A stretch of 25,006 bases of DNA from WQZF01 sp031556405 (lineage in GTDB: Bacteria > Pseudomonadota > Gammaproteobacteria > Burkholderiales > Rhodocyclaceae). The notes under the pieces are model-generated. The model was not told the DNA's origin. It searched no databases and was given only the letters and a program-made list of their open reading frames with translations. Position 1 is the stretch's first letter. Every line of letters begins with the position of its first letter. Shown piece by piece: positions 13,332-21,365 of this stretch. Both the position numbers and the translations under genes were made by a program. Location: NCBI GenBank assembly GCA_031556405.1, contig JAVBTC010000155.1:1-25006 (forward strand). Direction: 5' to 3'.

Positions 13332-14297
13332 ATGGCGAAGATGAGTGCGCGAATCAAGGTCATGCTCGGCGCCGAGCCGCAAAAGCCGACGGTCATCACG
13401 CCGGCGGCGCAGCAGGCGCACGCGCTGAAACGGCTGAACAAGGCCGAATTCGAGGCGATGAAGAAGAAATCGCACGAGGAGGCGCTGGTCAGCCATAAAT
13501 GGCGCAATCGGCGCTGGGCGGTGCTGATTGCGGTCAACCTGCTGTTCGTCTTCTCGTTCTGGCTCGATATTCAGTTGCTCGAAGGCGCGCTCACTGCCTC
13601 GCGCTTCGTCGGCTTTCACCTGATCGACCTCAATTCCGCGCTACAGGTGATGCTCGCGCACAAGCACATCATCGTGAACCTTTTCATCGGCACCGCCACC
13701 GTCTTTTTCCTCTGGGTGCTGCTGGGCGGGCGTTCCTTCTGTTCGTGGGTCTGCCCGTACCACCTCGTCGCCGAATGGTTCGAGTGGCTGCACCTGAAGC
13801 TGGTCGAGAAGAAAATCGTCACCGAGCATGAATTTCACCGCGGCGCCCGCACCGTTTTCTGGCTGCTCTTTTCACTCCTCACGTTCGTGACCGGATTCAC
13901 CGTGTTCGAGACGCTCTCGCCGACCGGGATTCTCTCAAGGGCGCTGATCTACGGCCCGACGCTGGCTCTGTTCTGGGTGCTGCTCCTGCTGCTTTTCGAA
14001 GTTTTCTATTCACGCCGCGCCTGGTGCCGCTATGTCTGTCCGATCGGTCTGACCTACGGCGTCGTCGGCATCGTCTCGCCGTTGCGTGTCCTCTACCGCC
14101 TTGAAAATTGTTTCCATGAAGGCGACTGCAAGAAAGTCTGCCTCGTTCCACACGTGCTCGACATGATCGTCAAGGGCCGCGCGGAAGATACGGAAGTGCC
14201 GATCGGCCCCGATTGCACCCGCTGCGGATTGTGCATCGATGCCTGTCCTTCCGGCGCGCTGCGCTACGATGTGAAGGGCCTGAGCAAAATGCTGTAG
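13332..14297 (+). CDS. nosH: NosH, NapH-like membrane quinol dehydrogenase subunit
   Basis: This 321-residue protein matches NapH/NosH, a four-helix membrane protein thought to oxidise quinol and pass electrons to NosG. Membrane segments lie at about residues 62-80, 112-131, 174-192 and 207-225. Two CXXXCP motifs at membrane edges read C137-SWV-C141-P and C232-RYV-C236-P. A ferredoxin-type region at the C-terminus has C295-C298-C301-C305, with C260, C266 and C270 contributing the second cluster. An AAGG ribosome binding site lies 6 bases upstream. The N-terminal 58 residues are charged and cytoplasmic. With NosG it replaces the NosR electron-supply function of clade I clusters, as no nosR is found here. 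Confidence 0.93.
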   Translation: MAKMSARIKVMLGAEPQKPTVITPAAQQAHALKRLNKAEFEAMKKKSHEEALVSHKWRNRRWAVLIAVNLLFVFSFWLDIQLLEGALTASRFVGFHLIDLNSALQVMLAHKHIIVNLFIGTATVFFLWVLLGGRSFCSWVCPYHLVAEWFEWLHLKLVEKKIVTEHEFHRGARTVFWLLFSLLTFVTGFTVFETLSPTGILSRALIYGPTLALFWVLLLLLFEVFYSRRAWCRYVCPIGLTYGVVGIVSPLRVLYRLENCFHEGDCKKVCLVPHVLDMIVKGRAEDTEVPIGPDCTRCGLCIDACPSGALRYDVKGLSKML

Positions 14298-14400
14298 GAC
14301 CTTGCTGGGCTAGAATGATAAGCCGTGCAGCTTGCTGCCTTTTCCGTTGCTTCATGCGGACGCATTTTTCAATCGAAATTTTCTAAACAAAGCCGCTTTC

Positions 14401-15375
<975 letters not shown>

Positions 15376-15450
15376 GGCGGAAAGCGGGGTTCGGTGACAA
15401 TTCGGCGAGGCTTTGGCGAAGAAGGCGATTCGCTTTCCGATATCCGGCGA

Positions 15451-15486
15451 TGTTTTATAATATGAAAATAATTGTCGTATAAAACA
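15451..15486. promoter_or_regulatory. AT-rich inverted repeat with perfect -10 upstream of nosL
   Basis: TGTTTTATA (15451-15459) and TATAAAACA (15478-15486) are perfect 9-base inverted copies around an 18-base spacer. A perfect -10 element TATAAT (15456-15461) overlaps the left arm, with only a poor -35 (TTTCCG, 15434-15439) ahead of it. The segment stands out as AT-rich within GC-rich DNA, in the 260-base gap between nosF and nosL, so an internal, activator-dependent promoter for nosL-nosY-tlpA is plausible. Confidence 0.4.
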
Positions 15487-15635
15487 GGCTACATGTAATG
15501 TTGTTAGTTTAACTTTGATTTGGAAAGTGGCTTGCCTTCGAGCGATTGACGATGATCTGGAATACCTCATACACAGGAAGGCGCCCAGCCGCTTTCGAAC
15601 ATTTACCGGCCCGTAGCCACGGAGTTTCCTGAAAC

Positions 15636-16076
15636 ATGCATCGCCGCCGCTTCCTTCTGCTTGCCCCCGGCGCCGCCCTTGGCCTGCCGCTTCTTTCCGC
15701 CTGCAACCGCGAACCGTTGACCGGGCCGGTACGAGTCGTCTGGGACCGCGATACCTGCGAGCGCTGCAAGATGATCATCAGCGACAAGCGCTTCGCCGCG
15801 CAGATCCGCGACCCGAGCAAGCGGGTGCATAAATTCGACGATTTCGGCTGTGCCGTATTTTTTCTCGAACATCAGCAGTGGGCGGCGCAATCGACAGAAT
15901 TCTGGGTTCCCGACATGAACGGCGGCGAACGCTGGCTCGACGCGCGCCAGGCGCACTATCTCGGCGGCAAAACGACGCCGATGGGTTACGGGTTCGGCGC
16001 CCTGTCTACGGCAGCGGGGGCCGAGGTGGTTTCCTACGAACAGGCGCGCAAGATGGTTCTTGCCCGCGGCAAATAA
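15636..16076 (+). CDS. nosL: NosL, outer-membrane-anchored copper chaperone for NosZ
   Basis: This 146-residue lipoprotein is NosL, a Cu(I) chaperone that supplies copper for the CuZ centre of NosZ. The basic start MHRRRF is followed by a hydrophobic stretch and the lipobox LLSAC with Cys at residue 23. The copper-binding motif is C41-ER-C44-K-M46, and M116 in KTTPMGYG is the conserved downstream methionine. The WDRDTCERCKMIIS and YGFGALS segments are typical of the family. It lies 16 bases before nosY, whereas many nos clusters have nosY before nosL, so the order here is F-L-Y. A 260-base gap with a candidate promoter lies upstream. Confidence 0.95.
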   Translation: MHRRRFLLLAPGAALGLPLLSACNREPLTGPVRVVWDRDTCERCKMIISDKRFAAQIRDPSKRVHKFDDFGCAVFFLEHQQWAAQSTEFWVPDMNGGERWLDARQAHYLGGKTTPMGYGFGALSTAAGAEVVSYEQARKMVLARGK

Positions 16077-16092
16077 TTTTCCGGTCTCTTTT

Positions 16093-16920
16093 ATGAAACA
16101 TCTCGCGCTCACCGCCAAACTGGACATCATCGAATCGCTGCGCTCGCGCTGGTTCCTTATTTACTGCTTCGTGTTCGGCGGCATCGTCGCGCTGCTTTTC
16201 GCCTTCGGGCTGACGGAATCGCGCGTGCTCGGGTTCATCGGACTCTCCCGGCTGCTCGTCACCTACATTCAGTTGGCGATGGCGATCTTGCCGATCTTCG
16301 TATTGATTACCACCGTGCGCTCGGTCTCCGGCGACCGCGAGGCCGGGGTGTTCGAATATCTGTTGTCGCTGCCCGTTTCGCTCTCGGCATGGTTCTGGGG
16401 CAAGATCATCGGCCGCTACATTACCATTTTCCTGCCGGTGTTCGTGGCCATGGCGGGGGCCGTGCTCTGGGCGCTGTACAAGGAAATCGAAGTGCCCTGG
16501 CACATGTTCCTTTACTACACCGGGCTGCTCGCGGCGATGGGCTGGTGTTTCCTCGGCATCGGCATGCTCATCTCGACCGTTGCGCGCACCACCGACGTTG
16601 CCCAGGGCGCCGCGTTTGTCGTCTGGCTGACGATGCTTCTGTTTCTCGATCTGATCCTGCTCGGGCTGATGATCCAGGGGCGCATGGCGCCTGATCTGGC
16701 CATTACGCTCGCGCTCGCCAATCCGTTGCAGGTGTTCCGTACCGCCGCGCTGTCGCTGTTCGATCCGCAACTGATCGTGCTCGGTCCCGCTGCTTACGTG
16801 ATCCTCGATCTGTTCGGCGTCACCGGCTTCAAGATTTATGCGCTTGTCTACCCCGTCGCGCTGGGCACCCTTTGTGCCGGGTTCGGCTATTTCATCTTCA
16901 AGAGGAGCGATTTGCCGTGA
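16093..16920 (+). CDS. nosY: NosY, ABC transporter permease for NosZ maturation
   Basis: This 275-residue integral membrane protein is the permease partner of NosF and belongs to the ABC-2 type family. About six hydrophobic segments can be seen, near residues 20-40, 55-75, 105-127, 138-165, 173-195 and 240-268. The start at 16093 (MKHLALTAKL) is preferred over an upstream ATG at 16060 that overlaps nosL. The SGDREAGVFEYLLSLPVS segment, typical of NosY and related ABC-2 permeases, follows the second helix. Its stop codon overlaps the GTG start of the TlpA-like gene (GTGA), so these are translationally coupled. With NosF and NosD it forms the machinery that assembles the CuZ centre. Confidence 0.94.
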   Translation: MKHLALTAKLDIIESLRSRWFLIYCFVFGGIVALLFAFGLTESRVLGFIGLSRLLVTYIQLAMAILPIFVLITTVRSVSGDREAGVFEYLLSLPVSLSAWFWGKIIGRYITIFLPVFVAMAGAVLWALYKEIEVPWHMFLYYTGLLAAMGWCFLGIGMLISTVARTTDVAQGAAFVVWLTMLLFLDLILLGLMIQGRMAPDLAITLALANPLQVFRTAALSLFDPQLIVLGPAAYVILDLFGVTGFKIYALVYPVALGTLCAGFGYFIFKRSDLP

Positions 16921-17507
16921 AGATTGCGAACGGTTTCCGCGCACTGCTGGGTGGTTTGATCGGTGTTCTGTTTTCCGCGTTTTTGTTTTCCGCCTTCGCC
17001 TCGGCGGCGGATTCGCAGCAACAAATGAAGCAGCAAGCGGGGCAACAAACCGGGCAACAAGCCGGCGCGCCGTTGTTCGTCACCCGCGCCACCGCGCTCG
17101 ACGGCCAGCCGATAACGCTGGCGGGGTACAAAGGCAAGCCGCTGGTCGTCAATTTCTGGGCGCGCTGGTGTGCGCCGTGCCGCAAGGAAATTCCCGAGCT
17201 GGCGGCGCTTCACGGGAAATACCGGGAAAAGGGGCTGACTGTGCTTGGCCTGGCGGTGGAAGACAGCGACTACCGGGATTCCATTTCCGAGTTTGCCGTC
17301 GCCTACCGGATCAATTATCCCGTCGCCCTGATCGGCGCCGGTTCCGGCGTCGAATTGATGCGTGCGCTCGGCAACGATAAGGCAGGATTGCCGTTTACGC
17401 TGGTGCTTGCCCCTGATGGCCGCGTGGTGTCGAAAAAACTCGGCGCGATGACCGGCGAGGAAATGGAAGCCGCCGCCGCGGTATTGTTCGAGCAAGGGAA
17501 GCAGTAG
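16917..17507 (+). CDS. TlpA/ResA-like periplasmic thioredoxin of the nos cluster
   Basis: This 196-residue protein is a TlpA-like thiol-disulfide oxidoreductase. It starts with GTG at 16917, overlapping the nosY stop codon and preceded by GAGGAG; an upstream ATG in the same frame would bury the signal peptide inside nosY. The signal or membrane anchor covers residues 9-30. A Gln-rich low-complexity linker (residues 34-50) follows, then a thioredoxin fold with active site W84-C85-A-P-C88 and the cis-Pro region GLPFTLVL. The coupling to nosY implies a role in NosZ maturation. It could reduce cysteines of NosL, Sco1 or the CuA site, or heme-binding cysteines of the cytochromes. TlpA proteins are known to reduce Sco and CuA cysteines; the exact client here is inferred. 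Confidence 0.9.
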   Translation: MKIANGFRALLGGLIGVLFSAFLFSAFASAADSQQQMKQQAGQQTGQQAGAPLFVTRATALDGQPITLAGYKGKPLVVNFWARWCAPCRKEIPELAALHGKYREKGLTVLGLAVEDSDYRDSISEFAVAYRINYPVALIGAGSGVELMRALGNDKAGLPFTLVLAPDGRVVSKKLGAMTGEEMEAAAAVLFEQGKQ

Positions 17508-17521
17508 CGGGAAGCAGTAAC
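17496..17521 (+). repeat. 13-base tandem duplication across the tlpA-like stop codon
   Basis: GGGAAGCAGTAGC (17496-17508) and GGGAAGCAGTAAC (17509-17521) are adjacent and differ at one base. The first unit contains the TAG stop codon and the second ends in an out-of-frame TAA. It is probably a replication-slippage duplication with no clear function. Confidence 0.85.
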
Positions 17522-17680
17522 GCGGTGATTCCGACGGTTCCAACTAAATAAGAACAATTGCCGCAAGAACCCGCCTACAGTCGGGAAAGCGTATTCCATC
17601 TTGATTTAGAATAATTGTAGAGCATCGCGTTGTAAAAAAGCCCCAGGCGACGGGAATGCCCGGAGGAACGAAGAAAGCGC

Positions 17681-17710
17681 TTGATAAATATCGGAAATCA
17701 CCGATATAAT
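17681..17710 (+). promoter_or_regulatory. Sigma70 promoter of rpmB-rpmG
   Basis: The -35 element TTGATA (17681-17686, 5 of 6 matches) and a perfect -10 TATAAT (17705-17710) are 18 bases apart. They lie 39 bases before the rpmB start codon, giving a short leader of about 30 bases, as suits a strong ribosomal protein promoter. Confidence 0.85.
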
Positions 17711-17748
17711 CCCCGCCTTTCCACTGCAAGAATCCTGGAGTACCAATC

Positions 17749-17982
17749 ATGGCGCGAGTATGCCAAGTCACGGGCAAGGCCCCGATGGTTGGGAACAACG
17801 TTTCCCATGCCAACAATAAAACCAAGCGCCGCTTTCTGCCGAATCTGCACTACCGCCGTTTCTGGGTCGAAAGCGAAAACCGTTTTGTCCGCCTGCGCGT
17901 TTCCAACGCTGGCCTGCGTCTGATCGACAAAAAGGGAATCGATGTGATTCTGGTCGACCTGCGCGCGCGCGGCGAAATCTGA
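17749..17982 (+). CDS. rpmB: 50S ribosomal protein L28
   Basis: This 77-residue basic protein is ribosomal protein L28 of the large subunit. It begins MARVCQVTGKAPMVGNNVSHANNK, the nearly invariant start of proteobacterial L28, and continues with the RRFLPNLHYRRFW segment. Length is as expected. The single N-terminal Cys is not part of a zinc ribbon, so this is the zinc-free form. A sigma70 promoter lies close upstream and rpmG follows after 13 bases, the standard gene pair. CTGGAG upstream can act as ribosome binding site. Confidence 0.98.
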   Translation: MARVCQVTGKAPMVGNNVSHANNKTKRRFLPNLHYRRFWVESENRFVRLRVSNAGLRLIDKKGIDVILVDLRARGEI

Positions 17983-17995
17983 AAGGAATTGAATC

Positions 17996-18151
17996 ATGCG
18001 GGACAAGATCAAACTGGAATCAACCGCCGGAACCGGCCATTTCTATACGACCACGAAGAACAAGCGCACCAAGCCGGAAAAGCTGGAGATCAAGAAATAC
18101 GATCCCAAGGCGCGCAAGCACGTGGTTTATAAAGAAACTAAACTGAAGTAA
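17996..18151 (+). CDS. rpmG: 50S ribosomal protein L33
   Basis: This 51-residue basic protein is ribosomal protein L33. It reads MRDKIKLESTAGTGHFYTTT at the start and ends with KHVVYKETKLK, typical of proteobacterial L33. It has no cysteines, so it is the zinc-independent type. AAGGA lies 9 bases before the ATG. The gene follows rpmB by 13 bases and shares its promoter. Confidence 0.98.
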   Translation: MRDKIKLESTAGTGHFYTTTKNKRTKPEKLEIKKYDPKARKHVVYKETKLK

Positions 18152-18170
18152 CGCAACTCAGGTTAGGTGA

Positions 18171-18222
18171 CAACGCGCCGTGAGGGGTCAGGGAGCCTTC
18201 GGGTAGTACCCGCCGCGCGTTG
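18171..18222 (+). other. Structured non-coding segment after rpmG
   Basis: CAACGCGC (18171-18178) and GCGCGTTG (18215-18222) are perfect inverted copies that enclose an inner palindrome GGGTA-G-TACCC (18201-18211). The whole 52-base segment can fold as a stem with an inner structured loop. It has no T-tract. It may be a 3' structure of the rpmBG mRNA or part of an uncharacterised small RNA; I do not recognise it. Confidence 0.4.
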
Positions 18223-18246
18223 ATTCGGCAATCGGGGAAAAGCCAA

Positions 18247-18288
18247 TATAATTTCTATCAATCACCCCCGGTATTGCCAGATAAATAC
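18247..18288 (+). promoter_or_regulatory. Isolated -10 element between the structured segment and the terminator
   Basis: A perfect TATAAT sits at 18247-18252, with TTGATT (18220-18225) 21 bases upstream, too far for a standard -35. If it is active, transcription from near 18259 to the terminator at 18289-18314 would give a small RNA of about 55 bases. Only the -10 match and the terminator are seen; the promoter itself is speculative. Confidence 0.2.
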
Positions 18289-18314
18289 AACCCGCCTTCA
18301 CGGCGGGTTTTTTT
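18289..18314 (+). terminator. Intrinsic terminator downstream of rpmB-rpmG
   Basis: AACCCGCC and GGCGGGTT form an 8-base stem with a 5-base loop, followed by a run of seven T (18308-18314). It points rightward and probably ends the rpmBG transcript, although it lies about 140 bases after the rpmG stop codon. It also separates that unit from the convergent minus-strand amidotransferase gene. Confidence 0.88.
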
Positions 18315-18398
18315 GTCCACGTTTTTCTGGCTGGACAGATATTGGTATTGGCCGTTGCCGGAAGTGCTTTCTCTCCAGCGGTTTCTATCGAAAACCTT

Positions 18399-19205
18399 CT
18401 AATCCGTGGCCGTCGCTTTTCCGGCAATCGTGGCGGCCGAGCGTTGCGGCGCGCCGTCGGCGAACAGCCACAGCGAACCGGGCGGCATGGTCGTCCATTC
18501 CTCGTTGTCGGTCAGCGGGAGCGTGGCGATGACCGCGACGCGGTCGTCGGGCGTGGTTACCTGGCTGAAATCGACGCTGACGTCACCGTCCTTCAGGTGC
18601 GCGGTGGTAAACGGCGCCTGGCGGACGACGAAGGAAAGCTGCGTCGAGGCATGCGCGATCAGCCGTTCGCCGGTGGCGAGCAGAAAGTTGCAGGTGCCGT
18701 GCGGGGCCAGTTCCAGCGTCAGTTCGTGGACAGCGGCGAACAGCGCGTCGTCGTCCGGCAGCGTGGCGCCGAAGCGGTGGCGTAGTTCCTGCAGGATCCA
18801 GCAGAAGGCGTATTCGCTGTCGGTGCTGCCGACGGGCAGAAAATTGCCGTCGAGCGGCGGTGCGAACTCCGCGAGATTGCCGTTGTGCGCGAAAATCCAG
18901 TGCCGCCCCCAGGCCTCGCGCATGAAGGGATGCGTGTTTTCCAGCGTCACCGCGCCCTGGGTGGCTTTGCGGATGTGCGCGACGATATTTTTCGAGTGAA
19001 TCGGATATTGGCAGACCAGCGCCGCGATCGGCGAGGAGGAAGAGGGCTGGGCGTCGATGAAAAGGCGCGCGCTCCTGCCTTCGAAAAAAGCGATGCCCCA
19101 GCCGTCCGAATGGTGGTCGGTGCCGCCGCCGCGGGCCTGGAATCCGGTGAAGGAGAAACAGATGTCGGTCGGGGTGTTGCAGTTCATCCCCAGCAGTTGG
19201 CACAT
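18399..19205 (-). CDS. Class II glutamine amidotransferase, YafJ type
   Basis: This 268-residue protein is a stand-alone class II (Ntn-type) glutamine amidotransferase domain of the YafJ family. The catalytic Cys is C2, exposed after Met removal. Supporting motifs include HSDGWGIAFF, the substrate-binding HIRKATQG, ENTHPFMRE and the oxyanion-hole Asn-Gly in FAHNGNL, followed by STDSEYAF. No synthase domain is fused, as is usual in this family, so the acceptor substrate is unknown. The AGGAG ribosome binding site fits the chosen start. It begins 14 bases after the aceK stop codon on the same strand, so it is probably co-transcribed with aceK. A functional tie with aceK is not evident. Confidence 0.92.
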   Translation of the reverse strand: MCQLLGMNCNTPTDICFSFTGFQARGGGTDHHSDGWGIAFFEGRSARLFIDAQPSSSSPIAALVCQYPIHSKNIVAHIRKATQGAVTLENTHPFMREAWGRHWIFAHNGNLAEFAPPLDGNFLPVGSTDSEYAFCWILQELRHRFGATLPDDDALFAAVHELTLELAPHGTCNFLLATGERLIAHASTQLSFVVRQAPFTTAHLKDGDVSVDFSQVTTPDDRVAVIATLPLTDNEEWTTMPPGSLWLFADGAPQRSAATIAGKATATD

Positions 19206-19219
19206 ACTCCGCTCCTATT

Positions 19220-20986
19220 TCAGGCGTCCCGCAGCCGTTCGGGGTAACGCGCGCAAAAACGCAGTTCTTCCGGATACGGGTAAAAATCCTCGAGGCGCCC
19301 CTGGCGGATGTTTTCCTGCGTGCGCTGCCAGAATTCCGGCGCCAGCAGATCGCGGTGGTGTTTCAGGAAAATCGCGCGCACTTTCGTCGAGCCGAGGAGG
19401 AAAGTGCCGAATTCCTCGGGGAAGACGTCGTTCGGCGCAACCGAGTACCAGGGTTCCGCCGCCAGTTCCATTTCCGGGTAGGGCGCTTCCGGAATCGCGC
19501 GGAAATTGCAGTCGGTCATGTATTCGATTTCGTCGTAATCGTAGAACACGACGCGGTTGTAACGGGTGACGCCGAAGTTCTTCCACAACATGTCGCCGGG
19601 GAATATGTTGGCCAGCGCGAGCTCGCGGATCGCGTTGCCGTATTCGATCACCGCATGCTCGATCTGTTCTTCGTCGGCCTGGTCGAGGTAGAGGTTCAGC
19701 GGCGTCATGCGCCGCTCGATATACAGGTGCTTGATGACGATCAGGTCGTCATCCTCCTCGATCATCGACGGCGCCAGCGTTCGTAGTTCGTGCAGCAGTT
19801 CCTCGGCAAAGCGGGCCTTGGGCAGTGCCGCGAGCGAGAATTCGAGCGAGTCGGCCATCCGCCCGACGCGGTCGACCTGCTTCACCATCTGGTATTTGCG
19901 TTTCACCGTTTCGCGGTCCATGTTTTTCGATGGGCCGAAAATGTCCTTGATGATTTTGAAGACGTAGGGAAACGACGGCAGCGTGAACACCAGCATCACC
20001 AGGCCGGGAATTCCCGGCGCGACGATGAACTGGTCTTCCGAATGCGAGAGATGCTGCAGCAGGTCGCGGAAAAAAATCGTTTTGCCCTGCTTGCCCAGCC
20101 CGAGCATCGTATAAAGCTCGGAGTGCGGCTTGCCCGGCATGATCGACCGCAGGAAGCGGACGTAGCCGGAGGGGACTTCCATATCGACCATGAAATAGGC
20201 GCGCGAGAGCGAAAACAGAATCCCGATCCGCCAGGCATCGAGCAGGATCGTATCCAGATAGAGCTTGCCTTCCTTGTTGTGCAGGACGGGGATCGCGAAC
20301 GGCACTTCGATATGGCCGTTGATCGCCTTGCCGATGATGTAGGCGCCCTTGTTGCGGTAAAACGCCGAATACAGCACCTGAAACTGGCAATTGACCTCGC
20401 GCTTGGGCCAGCCGCCGAGGTATTCCTTCAGCGTGGCGAGGACGAAGCCGATGTCGCGCGAGAGGTCGTCGAACGGCCGTTGCCATTCAAAATCCTCGAT
20501 GATTTTCCTGAACGTCGCGCGCAGGCTGCCGTCCGCGCCGGGATAGTAGCTGGAATAGACCGGCGGTGAGGATTCGATGTATTCGGTCGATGCCGCCGGC
20601 CGCGCGAAGATGTAGGTGTTGTTGAAGTAGTTGCGGTCGAGGATGTTCGTCGTCACCGAATTGAAGAAGGTTTCCGCCAGTTCCGGTTGCTTGTGCCGGA
20701 TCAGCAGTCCGATATAGAAAAGTTTCACCTGTTCCCAGGTTTCGTCGTCCAGCGCGCCGGCGTCGAATTCGTCGTGCAGGCGCCGTATCGCGTTGTTGAC
20801 CTGCGTGTCGTAGGAACGGATCCGCTCGCCGACGGCGCGCGCCACCGTCGGCCAGTCGGCGGCTTCGAACAGTTCCTTGGCGCGGCGTCCGTAGACGCGC
20901 ATGTTCTGGTAATGGCAGTTGAACCCCTCGATCATCGTCTGCGCGATGCGCAGCGCGAGGGGGTTTTGAATGTTCAGGATTTCCAT
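19220..20986 (-). CDS. aceK: Isocitrate dehydrogenase kinase/phosphatase
   Basis: This 588-residue cytoplasmic enzyme phosphorylates and dephosphorylates isocitrate dehydrogenase and so controls flux between the TCA cycle and the glyoxylate bypass. The N-terminal regulatory half is helical. The nucleotide-binding region APGIPGLVMLVFTLPSF (from residue 323) runs into the YVFKIIKD segment at about 341-348. The catalytic loop is FPGDMLWKNFGVTR (about 462-475), and the metal-binding Asp lies in FYDYDE at about 481-486. Length matches the roughly 580-residue family. No glyoxylate-cycle genes are adjacent in this window. It is followed by the YafJ-type amidotransferase gene. A 22-base palindrome and a TATAGT -10 candidate lie upstream. 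The ribosome binding site is weak. Confidence 0.97.
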   Translation of the reverse strand: MEILNIQNPLALRIAQTMIEGFNCHYQNMRVYGRRAKELFEAADWPTVARAVGERIRSYDTQVNNAIRRLHDEFDAGALDDETWEQVKLFYIGLLIRHKQPELAETFFNSVTTNILDRNYFNNTYIFARPAASTEYIESSPPVYSSYYPGADGSLRATFRKIIEDFEWQRPFDDLSRDIGFVLATLKEYLGGWPKREVNCQFQVLYSAFYRNKGAYIIGKAINGHIEVPFAIPVLHNKEGKLYLDTILLDAWRIGILFSLSRAYFMVDMEVPSGYVRFLRSIMPGKPHSELYTMLGLGKQGKTIFFRDLLQHLSHSEDQFIVAPGIPGLVMLVFTLPSFPYVFKIIKDIFGPSKNMDRETVKRKYQMVKQVDRVGRMADSLEFSLAALPKARFAEELLHELRTLAPSMIEEDDDLIVIKHLYIERRMTPLNLYLDQADEEQIEHAVIEYGNAIRELALANIFPGDMLWKNFGVTRYNRVVFYDYDEIEYMTDCNFRAIPEAPYPEMELAAEPWYSVAPNDVFPEEFGTFLLGSTKVRAIFLKHHRDLLAPEFWQRTQENIRQGRLEDFYPYPEELRFCARYPERLRDA

Positions 20987-21365
20987 CGTCTCTGGGGTGA
21001 AATGCCTTTGTTAAATAATTATTGGAAATTTATCACTACGGCAGCTACTATAAATTCCATTTAATAATGGAATTCGGTAAAATCCGTTTTATTTCATGAG
21101 CTTCGGACGATCAAAACGGTTACCTGACGTCGTCACCATCGCTGCCGCTGCTACCGATATCGGTGCGGTTCCAATACTCTACGCGATACTTCGGGTCCGG
21201 CGAAACATCAACATATTTCCAATCCATTCGGTATCATCCTCTGCAAAATAGCATCGGTTCGTGTCTGTCGGACCGTGTATCTCATCGAATAAATGTAAAT
21301 CAAATGCCCGTTCGACGGTTCAGGTCGCAGCCGCAGTCACCGCTACAGCCGGAGGCGGTGAGGCA
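20987..21365. other. Divergent intergenic region between aceK and the efflux operon
   Basis: This 379-base region should hold promoters for aceK (leftward) and the efflux operon (rightward). No convincing gene is present; the open frame leading into the outer membrane factor is treated as untranslated before 21366. Three palindromes are seen: 9-base arms around TAAT at 21053-21074, TGACG-T-CGTCA at 21125-21135, and ACCGATATCGGT at 21153-21164. A leftward -10 candidate TATAGT covers 21052-21047. No clear rightward promoter or regulator gene for the efflux pump was found. Confidence 0.5.
21053..21074. repeat. 22-base perfect palindrome upstream of aceK
   Basis: AATTCCATT (21053-21061) and AATGGAATT (21066-21074) are perfect inverted copies around TAAT. 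The palindrome directly adjoins a leftward -10 candidate, TATAGT (21052-21047), placing it in the -35/spacer region of a possible aceK promoter, a usual position for an operator. No T-tract follows that would suggest a terminator. Confidence 0.55.

Noticed and set aside
12209..13537. 442-codon minus-strand open frame across nosG and the start of nosH
   Set aside because: It is antisense to two well-supported iron-sulfur genes with coupled starts; no domain was recognised.
17681..17694. FNR-like match TTGAT-AAAT-ATCGG
   Set aside because: It coincides with the -35 region of the rpmB promoter, a housekeeping gene, so the resemblance is most likely chance.
21261..21365. Longer start for the outer membrane factor at 21261
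   Set aside because: The extra 35 residues would precede the lipoprotein signal; the ATG at 21366 has a GGAGG site and gives a normal signal sequence.
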